32,632 nucleotides of DNA from Capillimicrobium sp035565675 (GCA_035565675.1 DATMSA010000164.1:1-32632); one strand, 5' to 3'. Positions 1 to 7,515 are shown, numbered from the stretch's first letter. Made by a program: numbers and translations. The notes: generated by a model not told the origin, from the sequence alone.

Positions 1-303
1 GACGCCGAGAACCATCCGCAGATCAGCTTCCGCTCGACGCGCCTGGCGCTCGACGGCGACGACGTCGAGCTCGAGGGGGAGCTGACGATGAAGGGCGTCA
101 CGAAGCCGATCCGCGCCACGGGCACCGTGAACGGGCCGACCGAGGACTTCATGGGCAACACCCGCCTCGGCTTCACGTTCGAGACCACCGTGAACCGCCA
201 CGACTTCGGCGTGAGCTGGAACGCCGACCTGCCCAAGGGCGGCAAGGCGCTCGCCGACGAGGTCACGCTGCACGTCGAGCTCGAGTTCCTCAAGGCGGCC
301 TGA
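1..303 (+). CDS. YceI-like family protein, 3' part only
   Basis: The frame is open from the first base and ends at TGA 301-303, giving the last 100 residues of a protein whose start lies outside the window. The tail alternates beta strands and contains GELTMKGVTKPI, then NRHDFGVSWN and a final LHVELEFLKAA. This matches the C-terminal half of the YceI lipocalin-like beta-barrel family, whose members bind polyprenoid or amphiphilic ligands in periplasmic or cytosolic space. Whether this copy has a signal peptide cannot be seen. It ends 2 nt before the start of the FMN reductase, so the two are probably co-transcribed. The family call is from pattern recognition only. Confidence 0.85.
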   Translation, partial: DAENHPQISFRSTRLALDGDDVELEGELTMKGVTKPIRATGTVNGPTEDFMGNTRLGFTFETTVNRHDFGVSWNADLPKGGKALADEVTLHVELEFLKAA

Positions 304-305
304 GG

Positions 306-866
306 ATGCGGATCCTCGCCATCTCCGGATCGCTGCGGCGAGGCTCGCACAACACGGCCCTCCTCCGGGCGGCGGCAGACCTGCTGCCGCCCGGGGTGGA
401 GCTCGTGATCCACGACGGCCTCCGCGACATCCCGCCCTACGACGACGACGTGCGCGAGCGCGGGCGGCCGGCCCCGGTCCAGCGGCTGTGGACCGAGGTC
501 GAGGACGCCGACGCCGTGCTCGTCGCCACGCCCGAGTACAACCACTCGATCCCCGGCCAGCTCAAGAACGCGCTGGACTGGCTGTCGCGGCCGCTGGCCG
601 AGTCGCCGCTGCGCAACAAGCCGGCGGCGGTCGTCGGCGCCTCGACCGGCATGTTCGGGGCCGTGTGGGCGCAGGCCGAGGCGCGCAAGGTGCTCGGCGC
701 GATCGGCGCCCGCGTGCTCGACCTCGAGCTGCCCGTGCCCACCGCCCACGAGCGCTTCGAGGACGGCCGGCTCACCGACGCCGAGATCGAGAAGGCGCTC
801 GCCGACGTCGTCGAGCAGCTCGCGCAGGCCGCCCGGGAGCGTGCCGAGGCGAAGGTCGCGGCGTAG
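306..866 (+). CDS. NADPH-dependent FMN reductase (flavodoxin-like)
   Basis: 186 residues, the usual length of the family. The N-terminus carries the FMN phosphate-binding loop GSLRRGSHNTALL (residues 8-20). The second signature PEYNHSIPGQLKNALDW (76-92) holds the flavin-contacting Pro-Glu-Tyr-Asn. Such enzymes use NAD(P)H to reduce FMN, quinones, azo compounds or chromate in the cytosol. The sequence does not say which substrate applies here. ATG 306 follows the upstream TGA by only 2 nt, implying translational coupling to the YceI-like gene. It could equally be annotated as an azoreductase or chromate reductase, which share this fold. Confidence 0.92.
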   Translation: MRILAISGSLRRGSHNTALLRAAADLLPPGVELVIHDGLRDIPPYDDDVRERGRPAPVQRLWTEVEDADAVLVATPEYNHSIPGQLKNALDWLSRPLAESPLRNKPAAVVGASTGMFGAVWAQAEARKVLGAIGARVLDLELPVPTAHERFEDGRLTDAEIEKALADVVEQLAQAARERAEAKVAA

Positions 867-907
867 GCTCTGTCCGGTTCGGCGCCCCTCGTGCGTCTGA
901 CCGGTAC

Positions 908-2062
908 ATGACCCAGCTCGAGACCATCTTCCACGAGCAGCAGCGGCCGCTGCTGCGTCGTCTGCGGCGCATCGTCGGCGACGAGGAGACGGCGGCAGAC
1001 CTGTGTCAGGAGACGTTCGTGCGCGCGTGGCGCAAGGCGCCGCGCGACGCGACGCCCGAGCAGCATCGCGGCTGGCTGCACCGCACCGCGTCGAACCTCG
1101 CGCTCGACGAGCTGCGCCGCCGGCGGCTGCGCGACCACGCGCCGCTGGACGAGCAGCGCGACGGGCGCGCCGACGCCGAGCCGGCCGAGCGGATGGCCGC
1201 GCGCGAGGCGATCGCCCAGCTCGCGCCGCACGAGCGGCTCGTGCTGCTGCTGCGCTTCGAGGGCGGCCTCAGCCACCGCGAGATCGCCGCGCTCCTCGAC
1301 ATCAGCGAGGAGGCCGCGCGCAAGCGCGTCGAGCGGGCGCGGGGCGCGTTCATGACGGCCATACGCCGCGAGCGGCCCGCCGACGAGCCGCTCATCCTGT
1401 TCATCCGCGGCGAGCACGACGACGCTCCGTTCCGGCGCTGGATCGAGCGGGCCGGCGGCCGCCTGCGCGCGATCGACCACGCCGAGCTCGAGCGCGAGCT
1501 GGCCACCGCCGACGGCCTGCTCCTCGGGGCCAGCCACCGCGACGTGCACCCCGCCGTCTATGGCGAGGTCCCGCGCTACCACGACCCGGCCGCCGACCTC
1601 GCCGCCGACCGCCGCGACCTGCGCGCGCTGCGGCTCGCGCTCGCCCACGACGTGCCGATCGTCGGCGTCTGCCGCGGCCACCAGCTCCTGAACGTCGCCC
1701 TCGGCGGGACGCTGTGGCAGGACCTCGAGTCCGACGGCGCCAGCGACGCCGACCACCGCGACGGCGACCACGCGATCCACACCGGCGACCACTCGCTGTC
1801 GCGGACGATCGTCGGACGCCGCGCCGCCGTCGTCTCCGAGCACCATCAGGCGGTCCGCCGCCTGGGGCGCGGCGTGCGCGTGACGTCGGCGACGCCCGAC
1901 GGCGTGGTGGAGATGCTCGAGGTGCCGTCGCGGCGCTTCGTGCTCGGCCTGCAGTGGCACCCCGAGCGCGCGGACGTCGCCGAGGCCGGCGACCGCGTGG
2001 CCGACGCGCTGGTCGGCGCGGCGCGCACGCGGCGGGCGACGCTGAGCCGCCGCGCCGCCTGA
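908..2062 (+). CDS. ECF sigma factor fused to a class-I glutamine amidotransferase (peptidase C26) domain
   Basis: 384 residues in one uninterrupted frame. Residues 1-155 are an ECF-type sigma-70 factor: region 2 with DLCQETFVRAW (31-41), then region 4 with LSHREIAALLDISEEAARKR (121-140), a helix-turn-helix for -35 recognition. After a linker of about 10 residues, residues 160-370 form a GATase1/C26 domain like gamma-glutamyl-GABA hydrolase (PuuD). It has the nucleophile elbow VGVCRGHQLLN (Cys255), an EHHQAV motif (311-316), and LQWHPE giving His351 and Glu353, so the catalytic triad is complete. There is no stop, frameshift signature or plausible internal restart between the two parts. The amidotransferase half might gate sigma activity through a gamma-glutamyl or glutamine ligand, which is inference. 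No anti-sigma gene is adjacent. ATG 908 gives a standard sigma N-terminus. Confidence 0.9.
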   Translation: MTQLETIFHEQQRPLLRRLRRIVGDEETAADLCQETFVRAWRKAPRDATPEQHRGWLHRTASNLALDELRRRRLRDHAPLDEQRDGRADAEPAERMAAREAIAQLAPHERLVLLLRFEGGLSHREIAALLDISEEAARKRVERARGAFMTAIRRERPADEPLILFIRGEHDDAPFRRWIERAGGRLRAIDHAELERELATADGLLLGASHRDVHPAVYGEVPRYHDPAADLAADRRDLRALRLALAHDVPIVGVCRGHQLLNVALGGTLWQDLESDGASDADHRDGDHAIHTGDHSLSRTIVGRRAAVVSEHHQAVRRLGRGVRVTSATPDGVVEMLEVPSRRFVLGLQWHPERADVAEAGDRVADALVGAARTRRATLSRRAA

Positions 2063-2071
2063 GCGCGGCGG

Positions 2072-2641
2072 TCAACCGGCGTCGAAGTAGCGCTGCAGGC
2101 TGGGCGCGACGAGCGCGACGAGCTCGTCGTGGCCGGCCGAGGCGATCGGCTCGAGCTCGATGACGTAGCGGGCGAAGATCAGCCCCATGAGCTGGGTGCC
2201 GGCGCCGGCCGCGCGCAGCGTCGCGTCGGGGCCGGGGATCGTCGCCGCCAGCCGCGGGACGATCTCGCGCTCGACGAACCCGCGCAGGAGGGGGGCCTCG
2301 CTCTCGATCGAGCGGACGATCGCGCGCAGGGGAGCCCCGGTCTGCGGGTCGTCCCACACCTGCAGCAGGAGGCGCACGAGCCGCTCGCCCAGCCCGTCGG
2401 GGCCCTGGTCGATCACGCTCGCGATCGCGTCGGCCGGGTTGACGGGCAGCGCGAGCGCGGCCGCGAACAGCTCGCGCTTGGAGCCGAAGTAGTAGTGGCC
2501 GAGGGCCACGTCGACGCCCGCCTCGGCGGCGACGGCGCGCATCGTCGTGCCGTCGTAGCCGTGCTCGGCGAACTGCCGGCGGGCGGCGGCGAGGATCGCC
2601 TCGCGGGTGTCGGAGCGGCCGGGCCGGCGTCCCTTCTTCAT
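2072..2641 (-). CDS. TetR-family transcriptional regulator
   Basis: 189 residues from ATG 2641 (MKKGRRPG...). Residues about 10-60 form the TetR helix-turn-helix: TREAILAAARRQFAEHGYDG, then TTMRAVAAEAGV and the typical GHYYFGSKRELF. The remaining alpha-helical part should be the ligand and dimerisation domain. It is divergent from an MFS exporter across a 76-nt spacer packed with dyads, so it most likely represses both itself and the exporter and is released by an exported compound. The frame stays open upstream, but 2641 is preferred because it gives the normal short basic N-terminus and sits 10 nt behind the -10 hexamer TATATT. Confidence 0.92.
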   Translation of the reverse strand: MKKGRRPGRSDTREAILAAARRQFAEHGYDGTTMRAVAAEAGVDVALGHYYFGSKRELFAAALALPVNPADAIASVIDQGPDGLGERLVRLLLQVWDDPQTGAPLRAIVRSIESEAPLLRGFVEREIVPRLAATIPGPDATLRAAGAGTQLMGLIFARYVIELEPIASAGHDELVALVAPSLQRYFDAG

Positions 2642-2653
2642 CGCCTGTTGAAA
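2636..2653. promoter_or_regulatory. Operator O1 over the tetR start codon
   Basis: The 18-bp CTTCATCGCCTGTTGAAA differs at only 2 positions from the perfect dyad O2 at 2681-2698. It covers the tetR ATG (2639-2641) and abuts the tetR -10, minus-strand TATATT (2652-2657, 10 nt from the ATG). It also overlaps the -35 of the exporter promoter. Autoregulation is inferred from this position. Confidence 0.6.
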
Positions 2654-2676
2654 TATAGCGCGCGGCGCGCTACGCT
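2648..2676 (+). promoter_or_regulatory. Sigma-70-type promoter of the MFS exporter
   Basis: TTGAAA (2648-2653), a 17-nt spacer, then TACGCT (2671-2676). This is a near-consensus arrangement pointing at the MFS gene. The spacer region carries a 17-nt palindrome with 8-bp arms (TAGCGCGC, G, GCGCGCTA; 2656-2672). The predicted start of transcription falls inside operator O2. Confidence 0.6.
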
Positions 2677-2680
2677 CCCG

Positions 2681-2698
2681 TTTCAACGCCTGTTGAAA
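2681..2698. promoter_or_regulatory. Operator O2, perfect dyad TTTCAAC-N4-GTTGAAA
   Basis: Perfect 7-bp inverted repeat with a 4-nt centre, lying just behind the exporter -10 and so well placed to block transcription. With O1 it forms a direct repeat of CGCCTGTTGAAATA spaced 45 bp apart, which suggests two TetR dimers. Assignment to the neighbouring TetR is inference from divergent arrangement. Confidence 0.65.
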
Positions 2699-2717
2699 TA
2701 CTGCTCTGGAGGCTCGC

Positions 2718-4127
2718 ATGCCCCGCGAACGCCGCCGCATCCTCGTCACGATGTGCTTCGCGCTGGCGACCGTCGTCAGCTCCGTCGCCTCGCTCAACGT
2801 CGCGCTGCCCGACCTGGCCCGCGACACCGGCGCCACGCCGACCGAGATCCAGTGGATCGTCGACGCCTACGCGCTCGTCTTCGCCGGCCTGCTGCTGCCC
2901 GCCGGCGCGCTCGGCGACCGGCTCGGGCGCCGGCGGGTCCTGCTCGCCGGCCTGGCCGTCTTCGGCCTCGCCGCGCTGGCGGCGACCCTCATCGACTCCC
3001 CGGGCGCGCTCACCGCCGCGCGCGCGGCGATGGGGCTGGGCGCCGCGCTGATCATGCCGGCGACCCTGTCGATCATCACCAGCGCGTTCCCGCCGGGCGA
3101 GCGCGAGCGGGCGGTCGCCGTGTGGGCGGGCGTGGCCGGCGGCAGCGCGATGCTCGGCCTGCTCACCTCCGGCCTGATCCTCGAGGTCTTCTCGTGGCCG
3201 TCGATCTTCGTGCTGAACGTCGTGCTCGCGACGATCGCCGCCGTCGCCGCGCTGCGCGTGGTGCCCGAGGGGCGCGCCGAGGACCGCCCGCCGCTCGACG
3301 TCGTCGGCGGCGCGCTGTCCGCGCTGGCGCTCACCGCGATCGTGTGGTCGTTCATCGAGGCGCCGCGGCGCGGCTGGGGCGACGGGCTCGTCGTCGCCGG
3401 GTTCGCCGCCGGCGTCGTGCTCGGCGCGGCGTTCGTGGCCTACGAGCTGCGCCGCGAGCAGCCGATGCTCGACCCGCGCCTGTTCCGCCGCCCCGGCTTC
3501 AGCGCCGGGTCGCTGTCGCTGCTCGTGCAGTTCTTCGCGATGTTCGGCTTCATCTTCGTGCTGATCCAGTTCGTCCAGGTCGTGCTGGGCTACTCGCCGC
3601 TGCAGGCCGGGCTCGCCCTCGCGCCGATGGCGGTCGTGCTGATCGGCGTCTCGTCGCGCGTGCCGCGCCTGGTCGCGCGCTTCGGCGTGCGGCGCGTCGG
3701 CCCGCCCGGCCTGGTCGTCGCCGGCGCCGGCCTGGTGATCCTGTCGACGCTGGACCCGGGCTCCACGTACTGGCACCTGCTCGGCGGGCTGCTCGTGCTC
3801 GGGTTCGGGCTCGCACTGTCCACCACCCCGGCCACGACCGCGATCGTCGAGTCGCTGCCCGAGCACAAGCAGGGCGTGGCGTCGGCGGTCAACGACGCGG
3901 CGCGCGAGGTCGGCGGCGCGCTCGGCATCGCCGTGCTCGGCAGCGTGCTCGCCGACGCGATCGGGTCCAGCACGGCCGATCCGGCGACCGCGTTCGCCGA
4001 CGGGCTGTCGGCGACGCTGCTCGTGGGGGCGGCCGTCCTGGTGGGCGGCGCCGCGCTCGTGGCGCTGCGCCTGCCGGGGCGCCGCGCCGGTCAGGCCCCG
4101 GCGGCCGTGCCGGGCGCGAGCCGGTAG
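2718..4127 (+). CDS. MFS drug exporter, DHA2 (EmrB/QacA) type
   Basis: 469 residues, mostly hydrophobic, consistent with the 14-helix DHA2 group of proton-driven exporters in the plasma membrane. The start is typical (helix 1 followed by LNVALPDLARDTGAT), QWIVDAYALVFAGLLLPAGA follows, and motif A GALGDRLGRRR lies at residues 63-73. Region 375-410 (EHKQGVASAVNDAAREVGGALG) is the motif-C-like segment common in this group. A Shine-Dalgarno CTGGAGG lies 6 nt before ATG 2718. The divergent TetR and the operators predict induction by a toxic substrate, not identifiable from sequence. The 3' end overlaps the convergent methyltransferase gene by 37 bp. Confidence 0.93.
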   Translation: MPRERRRILVTMCFALATVVSSVASLNVALPDLARDTGATPTEIQWIVDAYALVFAGLLLPAGALGDRLGRRRVLLAGLAVFGLAALAATLIDSPGALTAARAAMGLGAALIMPATLSIITSAFPPGERERAVAVWAGVAGGSAMLGLLTSGLILEVFSWPSIFVLNVVLATIAAVAALRVVPEGRAEDRPPLDVVGGALSALALTAIVWSFIEAPRRGWGDGLVVAGFAAGVVLGAAFVAYELRREQPMLDPRLFRRPGFSAGSLSLLVQFFAMFGFIFVLIQFVQVVLGYSPLQAGLALAPMAVVLIGVSSRVPRLVARFGVRRVGPPGLVVAGAGLVILSTLDPGSTYWHLLGGLLVLGFGLALSTTPATTAIVESLPEHKQGVASAVNDAAREVGGALGIAVLGSVLADAIGSSTADPATAFADGLSATLLVGAAVLVGGAALVALRLPGRRAGQAPAAVPGASR

Positions 4128-4876
4128 AAGTGGTAGGAGCGCCAGTCGTCGACCCGGTGGTCCTCCTGGTCGACGACGTCGAGCCCCGCCCGGGCGAAGA
4201 GCGCGGCGGCCTCCTCGGGGCCGAAGCGCTCCATGTGGAAGCGGTCCTCGGCCCCCTCGGGCACCTCGAGCGCCTCGTACCAGTCGTGCGAGACCGCCGG
4301 CTTGGGCGCGCCCTGGCGCTTGTGGCCGAGGTAGACGGCGATCGTGCCGCCGGGGCGCAGCACCCGCACGGCCTCGGCGAGCGCGAGCGCCGGGTCGACG
4401 AAGTGGTCCAGCGTGCCCGCGAACAGCACGACGTCGAAGCCGTCGTCCGCGAACGGCAGGTGCTCGGCCAGCGCGCGGTGGCGCTCGTAGCGGGCCTCGC
4501 GCTCGCCGACGAGCGGGTCGACGCCGACGAACCGCGTGCCGGGCGCGTGCGCGTCGAAGTAGGACGGCCAGGGCTGCGGGCCGCAGCCGACGTCGAGGAC
4601 GTCGCCGTGCAGGTTCGCGAAGCGCGAGAAGCGCGCGACGTCCTCGCGCTCGCCGACGCCGAGGTTGTGCTCGGGATCGGCCTCGTAGGAGACCGCGCCG
4701 TTGCGCTGGAGCTGCTCCCACACCTCCCACTGGCCGGGCGTGAGCGCGTGCCGGGGCGGCGTCAGGTCCCAGCCGAACGGCAGCCGCCGGTAGGTCGTGC
4801 CGCAGGCCGGGCAGTCGACGGCGTCGCCGTCGAGCGCGGGCAGGGGCGTGCGGCAGGCGGGACAGGCGAGCGTCAT
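4091..4876 (-). CDS. Zinc-ribbon class-I SAM-dependent methyltransferase
   Basis: 261 residues. The N-terminus is a small Trm112-like zinc ribbon: Cys5-x2-Cys8 and Cys22-x2-Cys25. A Rossmann methyltransferase follows, with SAM motif I VLDVGCGPQPWPSY (93-106), the acidic VGVDPL strand end, and the motif IV/post region FAGTLDHFVDP and RVLRPGGTIAVYLG. Substrate unknown; related enzymes modify small metabolites, lipids or sugars. ATG 4876 is supported by a -10 hexamer TAGCCT 10 nt upstream. The gene is convergent with the MFS exporter (37 bp overlap) and begins 41 nt after the stop of the beta-lactamase-like gene on the same strand. Confidence 0.88.
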   Translation of the reverse strand: MTLACPACRTPLPALDGDAVDCPACGTTYRRLPFGWDLTPPRHALTPGQWEVWEQLQRNGAVSYEADPEHNLGVGEREDVARFSRFANLHGDVLDVGCGPQPWPSYFDAHAPGTRFVGVDPLVGEREARYERHRALAEHLPFADDGFDVVLFAGTLDHFVDPALALAEAVRVLRPGGTIAVYLGHKRQGAPKPAVSHDWYEALEVPEGAEDRFHMERFGPEEAAALFARAGLDVVDQEDHRVDDWRSYHFYRLAPGTAAGA

Positions 4877-4902
4877 GCGGCGGCGCAGGCTACCGCCGCA
4901 TG
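4874..4902 (-). promoter_or_regulatory. Palindromic promoter/operator of the zinc-ribbon methyltransferase
   Basis: A perfect 10-bp inverted repeat, CATGCGGCGG and CCGCCGCATG, with a 9-nt centre holding the minus-strand -10 hexamer TAGCCT (4887-4892). One arm includes the start codon. Fifteen bases (4878-4892) recur exactly at 12045-12059 upstream of a glycosyltransferase. It also sits 15 nt after the stop of the beta-lactamase-like gene, so a terminator role is possible. Confidence 0.5.
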
Positions 4903-4916
4903 CGCGGTGGGCGCGC

Positions 4917-6104
4917 TCAGCGCCCGAACGCCCGGCACGCCGCCGCGTGCAGCAGGGGCGTCAGCCGGCGCTCCACCACGGGCGCCAGGTCCTCCTGCGG
5001 GGTCGACCCGACCGCGGCGGAGATCACCACGGAGCGCCGGCCCCGGCGGTCGGCCAGCGCCCACGTGCGGTAACCGGAGATCTCGCCCCCGTGGCCGTAC
5101 ATCCACCCGCAGCGCGTCTTCACCCAGTTCACCGCGAGGCCGTAGCGCATCGGCGGGAACCCGGGGTGCGCGAAGTCGCTGGCGCGGTCGACCATCGTCG
5201 CCACCGCGCCGGGCTCGACCAGGCGCCCGGCCATGAGGGCCCGCACGAAGCGGCCGATCTCGGGCGGGGTCGAGTACGCGCCCCCGGCGGCCCAGCCCCA
5301 CGTGGGCGTCCACGAGGTGGCGTTGACCCGCCGGCCGCCCTCGAAGACGTAGCCGTCCACGTGCGGCCGGGGGAGCGTCGCGTCCATGCCGATCGCGGTG
5401 CGGCGCAGCCCCAGCGGGGCCGCGATGCGCTCCTGCACGGCCTCGTGGTAGGGCCTCCCGGTGAGCGCCTCGATCACCAGCCCGAGGACGATCGTGTTCG
5501 TGTTGGAGTACTCGAAGCGCTCGCCCGGCGGGAAGTCCGGCGGCTCGGCGAACGCGAAGGCCAGCAGCTCCGGCGGCGTCCAGACGCGGTCGCGGTCGCG
5601 GCCGGCCTGCTCGGCGAACACCGGCGAGCGGTTGTAGCTGTACAGGCCGCTGCGCATCCCCAGCAGCTGCGCGATCGTGATGTGCTCGCCGCCGGGCACC
5701 ACGCCCGGGAGCACCCGCTCGACCGGCTCGTCGAGCTGCAGGCGGCCCTCCTGCGCGAGCTGCATGATCAGCGTGGCGGTCATCATCTTGGTGACGCTGC
5801 CCACGCGCATCACGTCCCCGATCCGCGCCCGGCCCGGACGGCCCAGCCGGCGCGGGCCCTGCGCGTAGCGCTCGCGCGCGCCGGGCCGCACGACCAGCGT
5901 GCGCACCGACGGGACGCCCAGCGCGCGCAGGCGCCGCATCGCCTGGCGCACGTCGGCGCGGGTCGTGCCGGCCGCCGCCGTCGCCTTGCTCTCCGCGCGG
6001 CTCGTCGCCGCACCTGCGTCGCCCGCGACCGCCAGGACCATCGTCGCGGCGACCGCCGCCGCCAGCGGCCATCCGAGGCCGCGTCGCATTCCGTGCCCGA
6101 TCAT
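4917..6104 (-). CDS. Secreted serine hydrolase, class-C beta-lactamase / D-Ala-D-Ala carboxypeptidase fold
   Basis: 395 residues from ATG 6104, with a signal peptide or anchor (WPLAAAVAATMVLAVAGDAGA, about residues 12-32). The catalytic motifs are in order. SVTK (103-106) provides the acylated serine and lysine. YSN (199-201) is the Y-x-N element. HGG (338-340) replaces K-T-G, as in many esterase/peptidase members. The family includes peptidoglycan carboxypeptidases, esterases and beta-lactamases; resistance cannot be inferred. Length is normal for the domain. A second ATG at 6089 is a possible start. An inverted repeat (6122-6162) separates it from the upstream WbqC gene, so it may have its own promoter. 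Confidence 0.88.
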   Translation of the reverse strand: MIGHGMRRGLGWPLAAAVAATMVLAVAGDAGAATSRAESKATAAAGTTRADVRQAMRRLRALGVPSVRTLVVRPGARERYAQGPRRLGRPGRARIGDVMRVGSVTKMMTATLIMQLAQEGRLQLDEPVERVLPGVVPGGEHITIAQLLGMRSGLYSYNRSPVFAEQAGRDRDRVWTPPELLAFAFAEPPDFPPGERFEYSNTNTIVLGLVIEALTGRPYHEAVQERIAAPLGLRRTAIGMDATLPRPHVDGYVFEGGRRVNATSWTPTWGWAAGGAYSTPPEIGRFVRALMAGRLVEPGAVATMVDRASDFAHPGFPPMRYGLAVNWVKTRCGWMYGHGGEISGYRTWALADRRGRRSVVISAAVGSTPQEDLAPVVERRLTPLLHAAACRAFGR

Positions 6105-6121
6105 CCGAATCACCACCGTCT

Positions 6122-6162
6122 CGAACGCGAACGTGGGATTTCTAGCACTCCCGTCGCGTTCG
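6122..6162. repeat. Inverted repeat between the WbqC and hydrolase genes
   Basis: Arms CGAACGCGA (6122-6130) and TCGCGTTCG (6154-6162) are perfect complements, with an inner GGGA/TCCC pair in the same structure. There is no T-run, so it is either a weak rho-independent terminator for the WbqC unit or an operator for the hydrolase gene. The minus-strand centre holds TAGAAAT, which could be a -10. Confidence 0.45.
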
Positions 6163-6172
6163 TGCCCCGCCG

Positions 6173-6823
6173 TCAGTGGCCCGGCGCGGTCCCGCGCATC
6201 AGCGCGTCGACGATCGACAGGCCGGGCGGCGCGCCGGTGTCGGGGTGCGCGAAGCCCAGCAGCTCGAAGCCCAGCCCGGCGGCGGCGTACTTCGGCTCCT
6301 CCTGGTAGCCGTCGGCGCCGTCGCCCGACAGGTACGCGTCGCCGCCCGCCGCGCGCACGAGCGCGATCAGCAGGTCGGTGCCGGCGGCGTCGGCCGGCGG
6401 CAGGTCGGACTGGCGCACGAGCTTGTGGGCGTGCTCCGGCGCCAGCCGGCGGATCGCCTCCTCGTTGAGCACGGCGATGCGGTCGGTGTCGAGCTCGAGC
6501 AGCTCGCGCACCAGCGGCATCGTCGCCTCGAACCCCGGCAGCCGCGCGTAGTTCATCTCGATCGTGCGCAGGGCCTTGCGCCGCCACGGCTGGCGGTCGT
6601 CGATGCGCACCTCGCGGATGCGCTGCACGCCCTCGCGCACGACCGGCACGGTGAGCCACGCGGGCTTCCCGCCGATCAGGAGCTGCACCCGGTTCGTGTA
6701 GGTGCCGCGCGACGTGCGCGGGAACTGCACGTCGTCGAGGAGCACGAACCGGTCGCTGCGCGCGAGCTTGGCGAAGAAGCCCAGCCACGGCAGGAAGTTG
6801 GGCTGGTGGCAGGCGACGAGCAC
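6173..6823 (-). CDS. WbqC-like family protein
   Basis: 216 residues from GTG 6823. The hallmark CHQPNFLPWLGFFAKL (residues 5-20) and the following DRFVLLDDVQFPRTS identify the WbqC family. These proteins are found in O-antigen and other surface-glycan clusters and are thought to take part in amino-sugar modification; the biochemistry is poorly defined. Near the C-terminus are AYLSGDGADGYQEE and SIVDALM, also typical. The start is 4 nt behind the stop of the deacetylase-like gene, so they form a two-gene unit and probably act on the same glycan precursor. GTG is the only start that retains the conserved N-terminus. Confidence 0.85.
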   Translation of the reverse strand: MLVACHQPNFLPWLGFFAKLARSDRFVLLDDVQFPRTSRGTYTNRVQLLIGGKPAWLTVPVVREGVQRIREVRIDDRQPWRRKALRTIEMNYARLPGFEATMPLVRELLELDTDRIAVLNEEAIRRLAPEHAHKLVRQSDLPPADAAGTDLLIALVRAAGGDAYLSGDGADGYQEEPKYAAAGLGFELLGFAHPDTGAPPGLSIVDALMRGTAPGH

Positions 6824-6827
6824 GCCG

Positions 6828-7499
6828 TCAGCTCTGGGCCTCGAGGACGGCCTTCTGGTCGTCGGTGGCGAGGTCCTCGACGGAGGTCCCCAGCCGCGCC
6901 GCCTGCTCCTCGAGGATCTCGCGCAGCGGCCGCCCCGACCACAGCGTCGGATGGGTGAGGAACTGGATGCGCCCGGCCGTGCGCAGCTCGTGCTCGGGGT
7001 CCTTCCCGCGCCAGTTCTGGTTGGAGTCGCTGAGGTAGGCGATCTCGGTGAAGAACCGCGGCGCGTACGTGTTGATCCGGTCGCCGAGGTCGAGGTGGCC
7101 GACCGGCCGCACGCCCGGCATGTGGAACGACACGACGCGGATCGGCGTGTCGTAGCGCTGCTCGAGCAGGTCGGCCTCGCGCTCCACGCCCTCGAGCACC
7201 TCGTCGTCGGAGTCCATCGCGCTGGAGTCGAAGTGCAGGCCCAGCTCGTGCCCGTCGTCCAGGAGCGCCGCGACCGCGCGGTCGGCCTCGTCGTCGAGGG
7301 CGTAGAACGGCGTGCGCACCTGCAGGCAGTACGTCGCGACCTTGCCCTGCTCGGCCTCGATCCGCGACATCGGCTCGATCCACCGCGGCCGGTCGTCGAT
7401 GTCGTGGCGCAGCAGCAGCGCGCGCTCGGGCAGCTCGTCGGTGAACCGGAAGGCCGGGGGCCCGAGAGCGATCAGCCGCCCGTAGTCGTCGAACGTCAT
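6828..7499 (-). CDS. Polysaccharide-deacetylase-like protein, partner of WbqC
   Basis: 223 residues. LLLRHDIDDRP (28-38) corresponds to the metal-binding motif 1 of NodB-type deacetylases. HELGLHFD (84-91) and SFHMPG (124-129) supply further histidines and the substrate groove. The rest does not follow a canonical chitin or peptidoglycan deacetylase, so it belongs to the shorter variant found beside WbqC and sugar aminotransferase genes. A role in removing or remodelling an acyl group on a nucleotide-linked sugar is inference. No signal peptide is seen, so it should act in the cytosol. ATG 7499 sits 10 nt behind TACCCT, and the next gene is 4 nt downstream. Confidence 0.72.
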   Translation of the reverse strand: MTFDDYGRLIALGPPAFRFTDELPERALLLRHDIDDRPRWIEPMSRIEAEQGKVATYCLQVRTPFYALDDEADRAVAALLDDGHELGLHFDSSAMDSDDEVLEGVEREADLLEQRYDTPIRVVSFHMPGVRPVGHLDLGDRINTYAPRFFTEIAYLSDSNQNWRGKDPEHELRTAGRIQFLTHPTLWSGRPLREILEEQAARLGTSVEDLATDDQKAVLEAQS

Positions 7500-7509
7500 G
7501 CGACGCCGC

Positions 7510-7515
7510 AGGGTA
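7510..7515 (-). promoter_or_regulatory. -10 hexamer TACCCT of the deacetylase-like/WbqC unit
   Basis: Minus-strand TACCCT ends 10 nt before ATG 7499. This matches the TANNNT-N8-11-start pattern repeated at several genes here and predicts a very short or absent 5' leader. Confidence 0.5.

Noticed and set aside
2129..5236. Very long open frames overlapping real genes (for example plus 2129-5236, minus 437-1960, minus 2670-4730, minus 23461-26182)
   Set aside because: They are Arg/Ala/Gly/Pro-rich translations without family motifs and lie opposite or out of frame with well-supported genes. This is the usual effect of extreme GC content removing stop codons.
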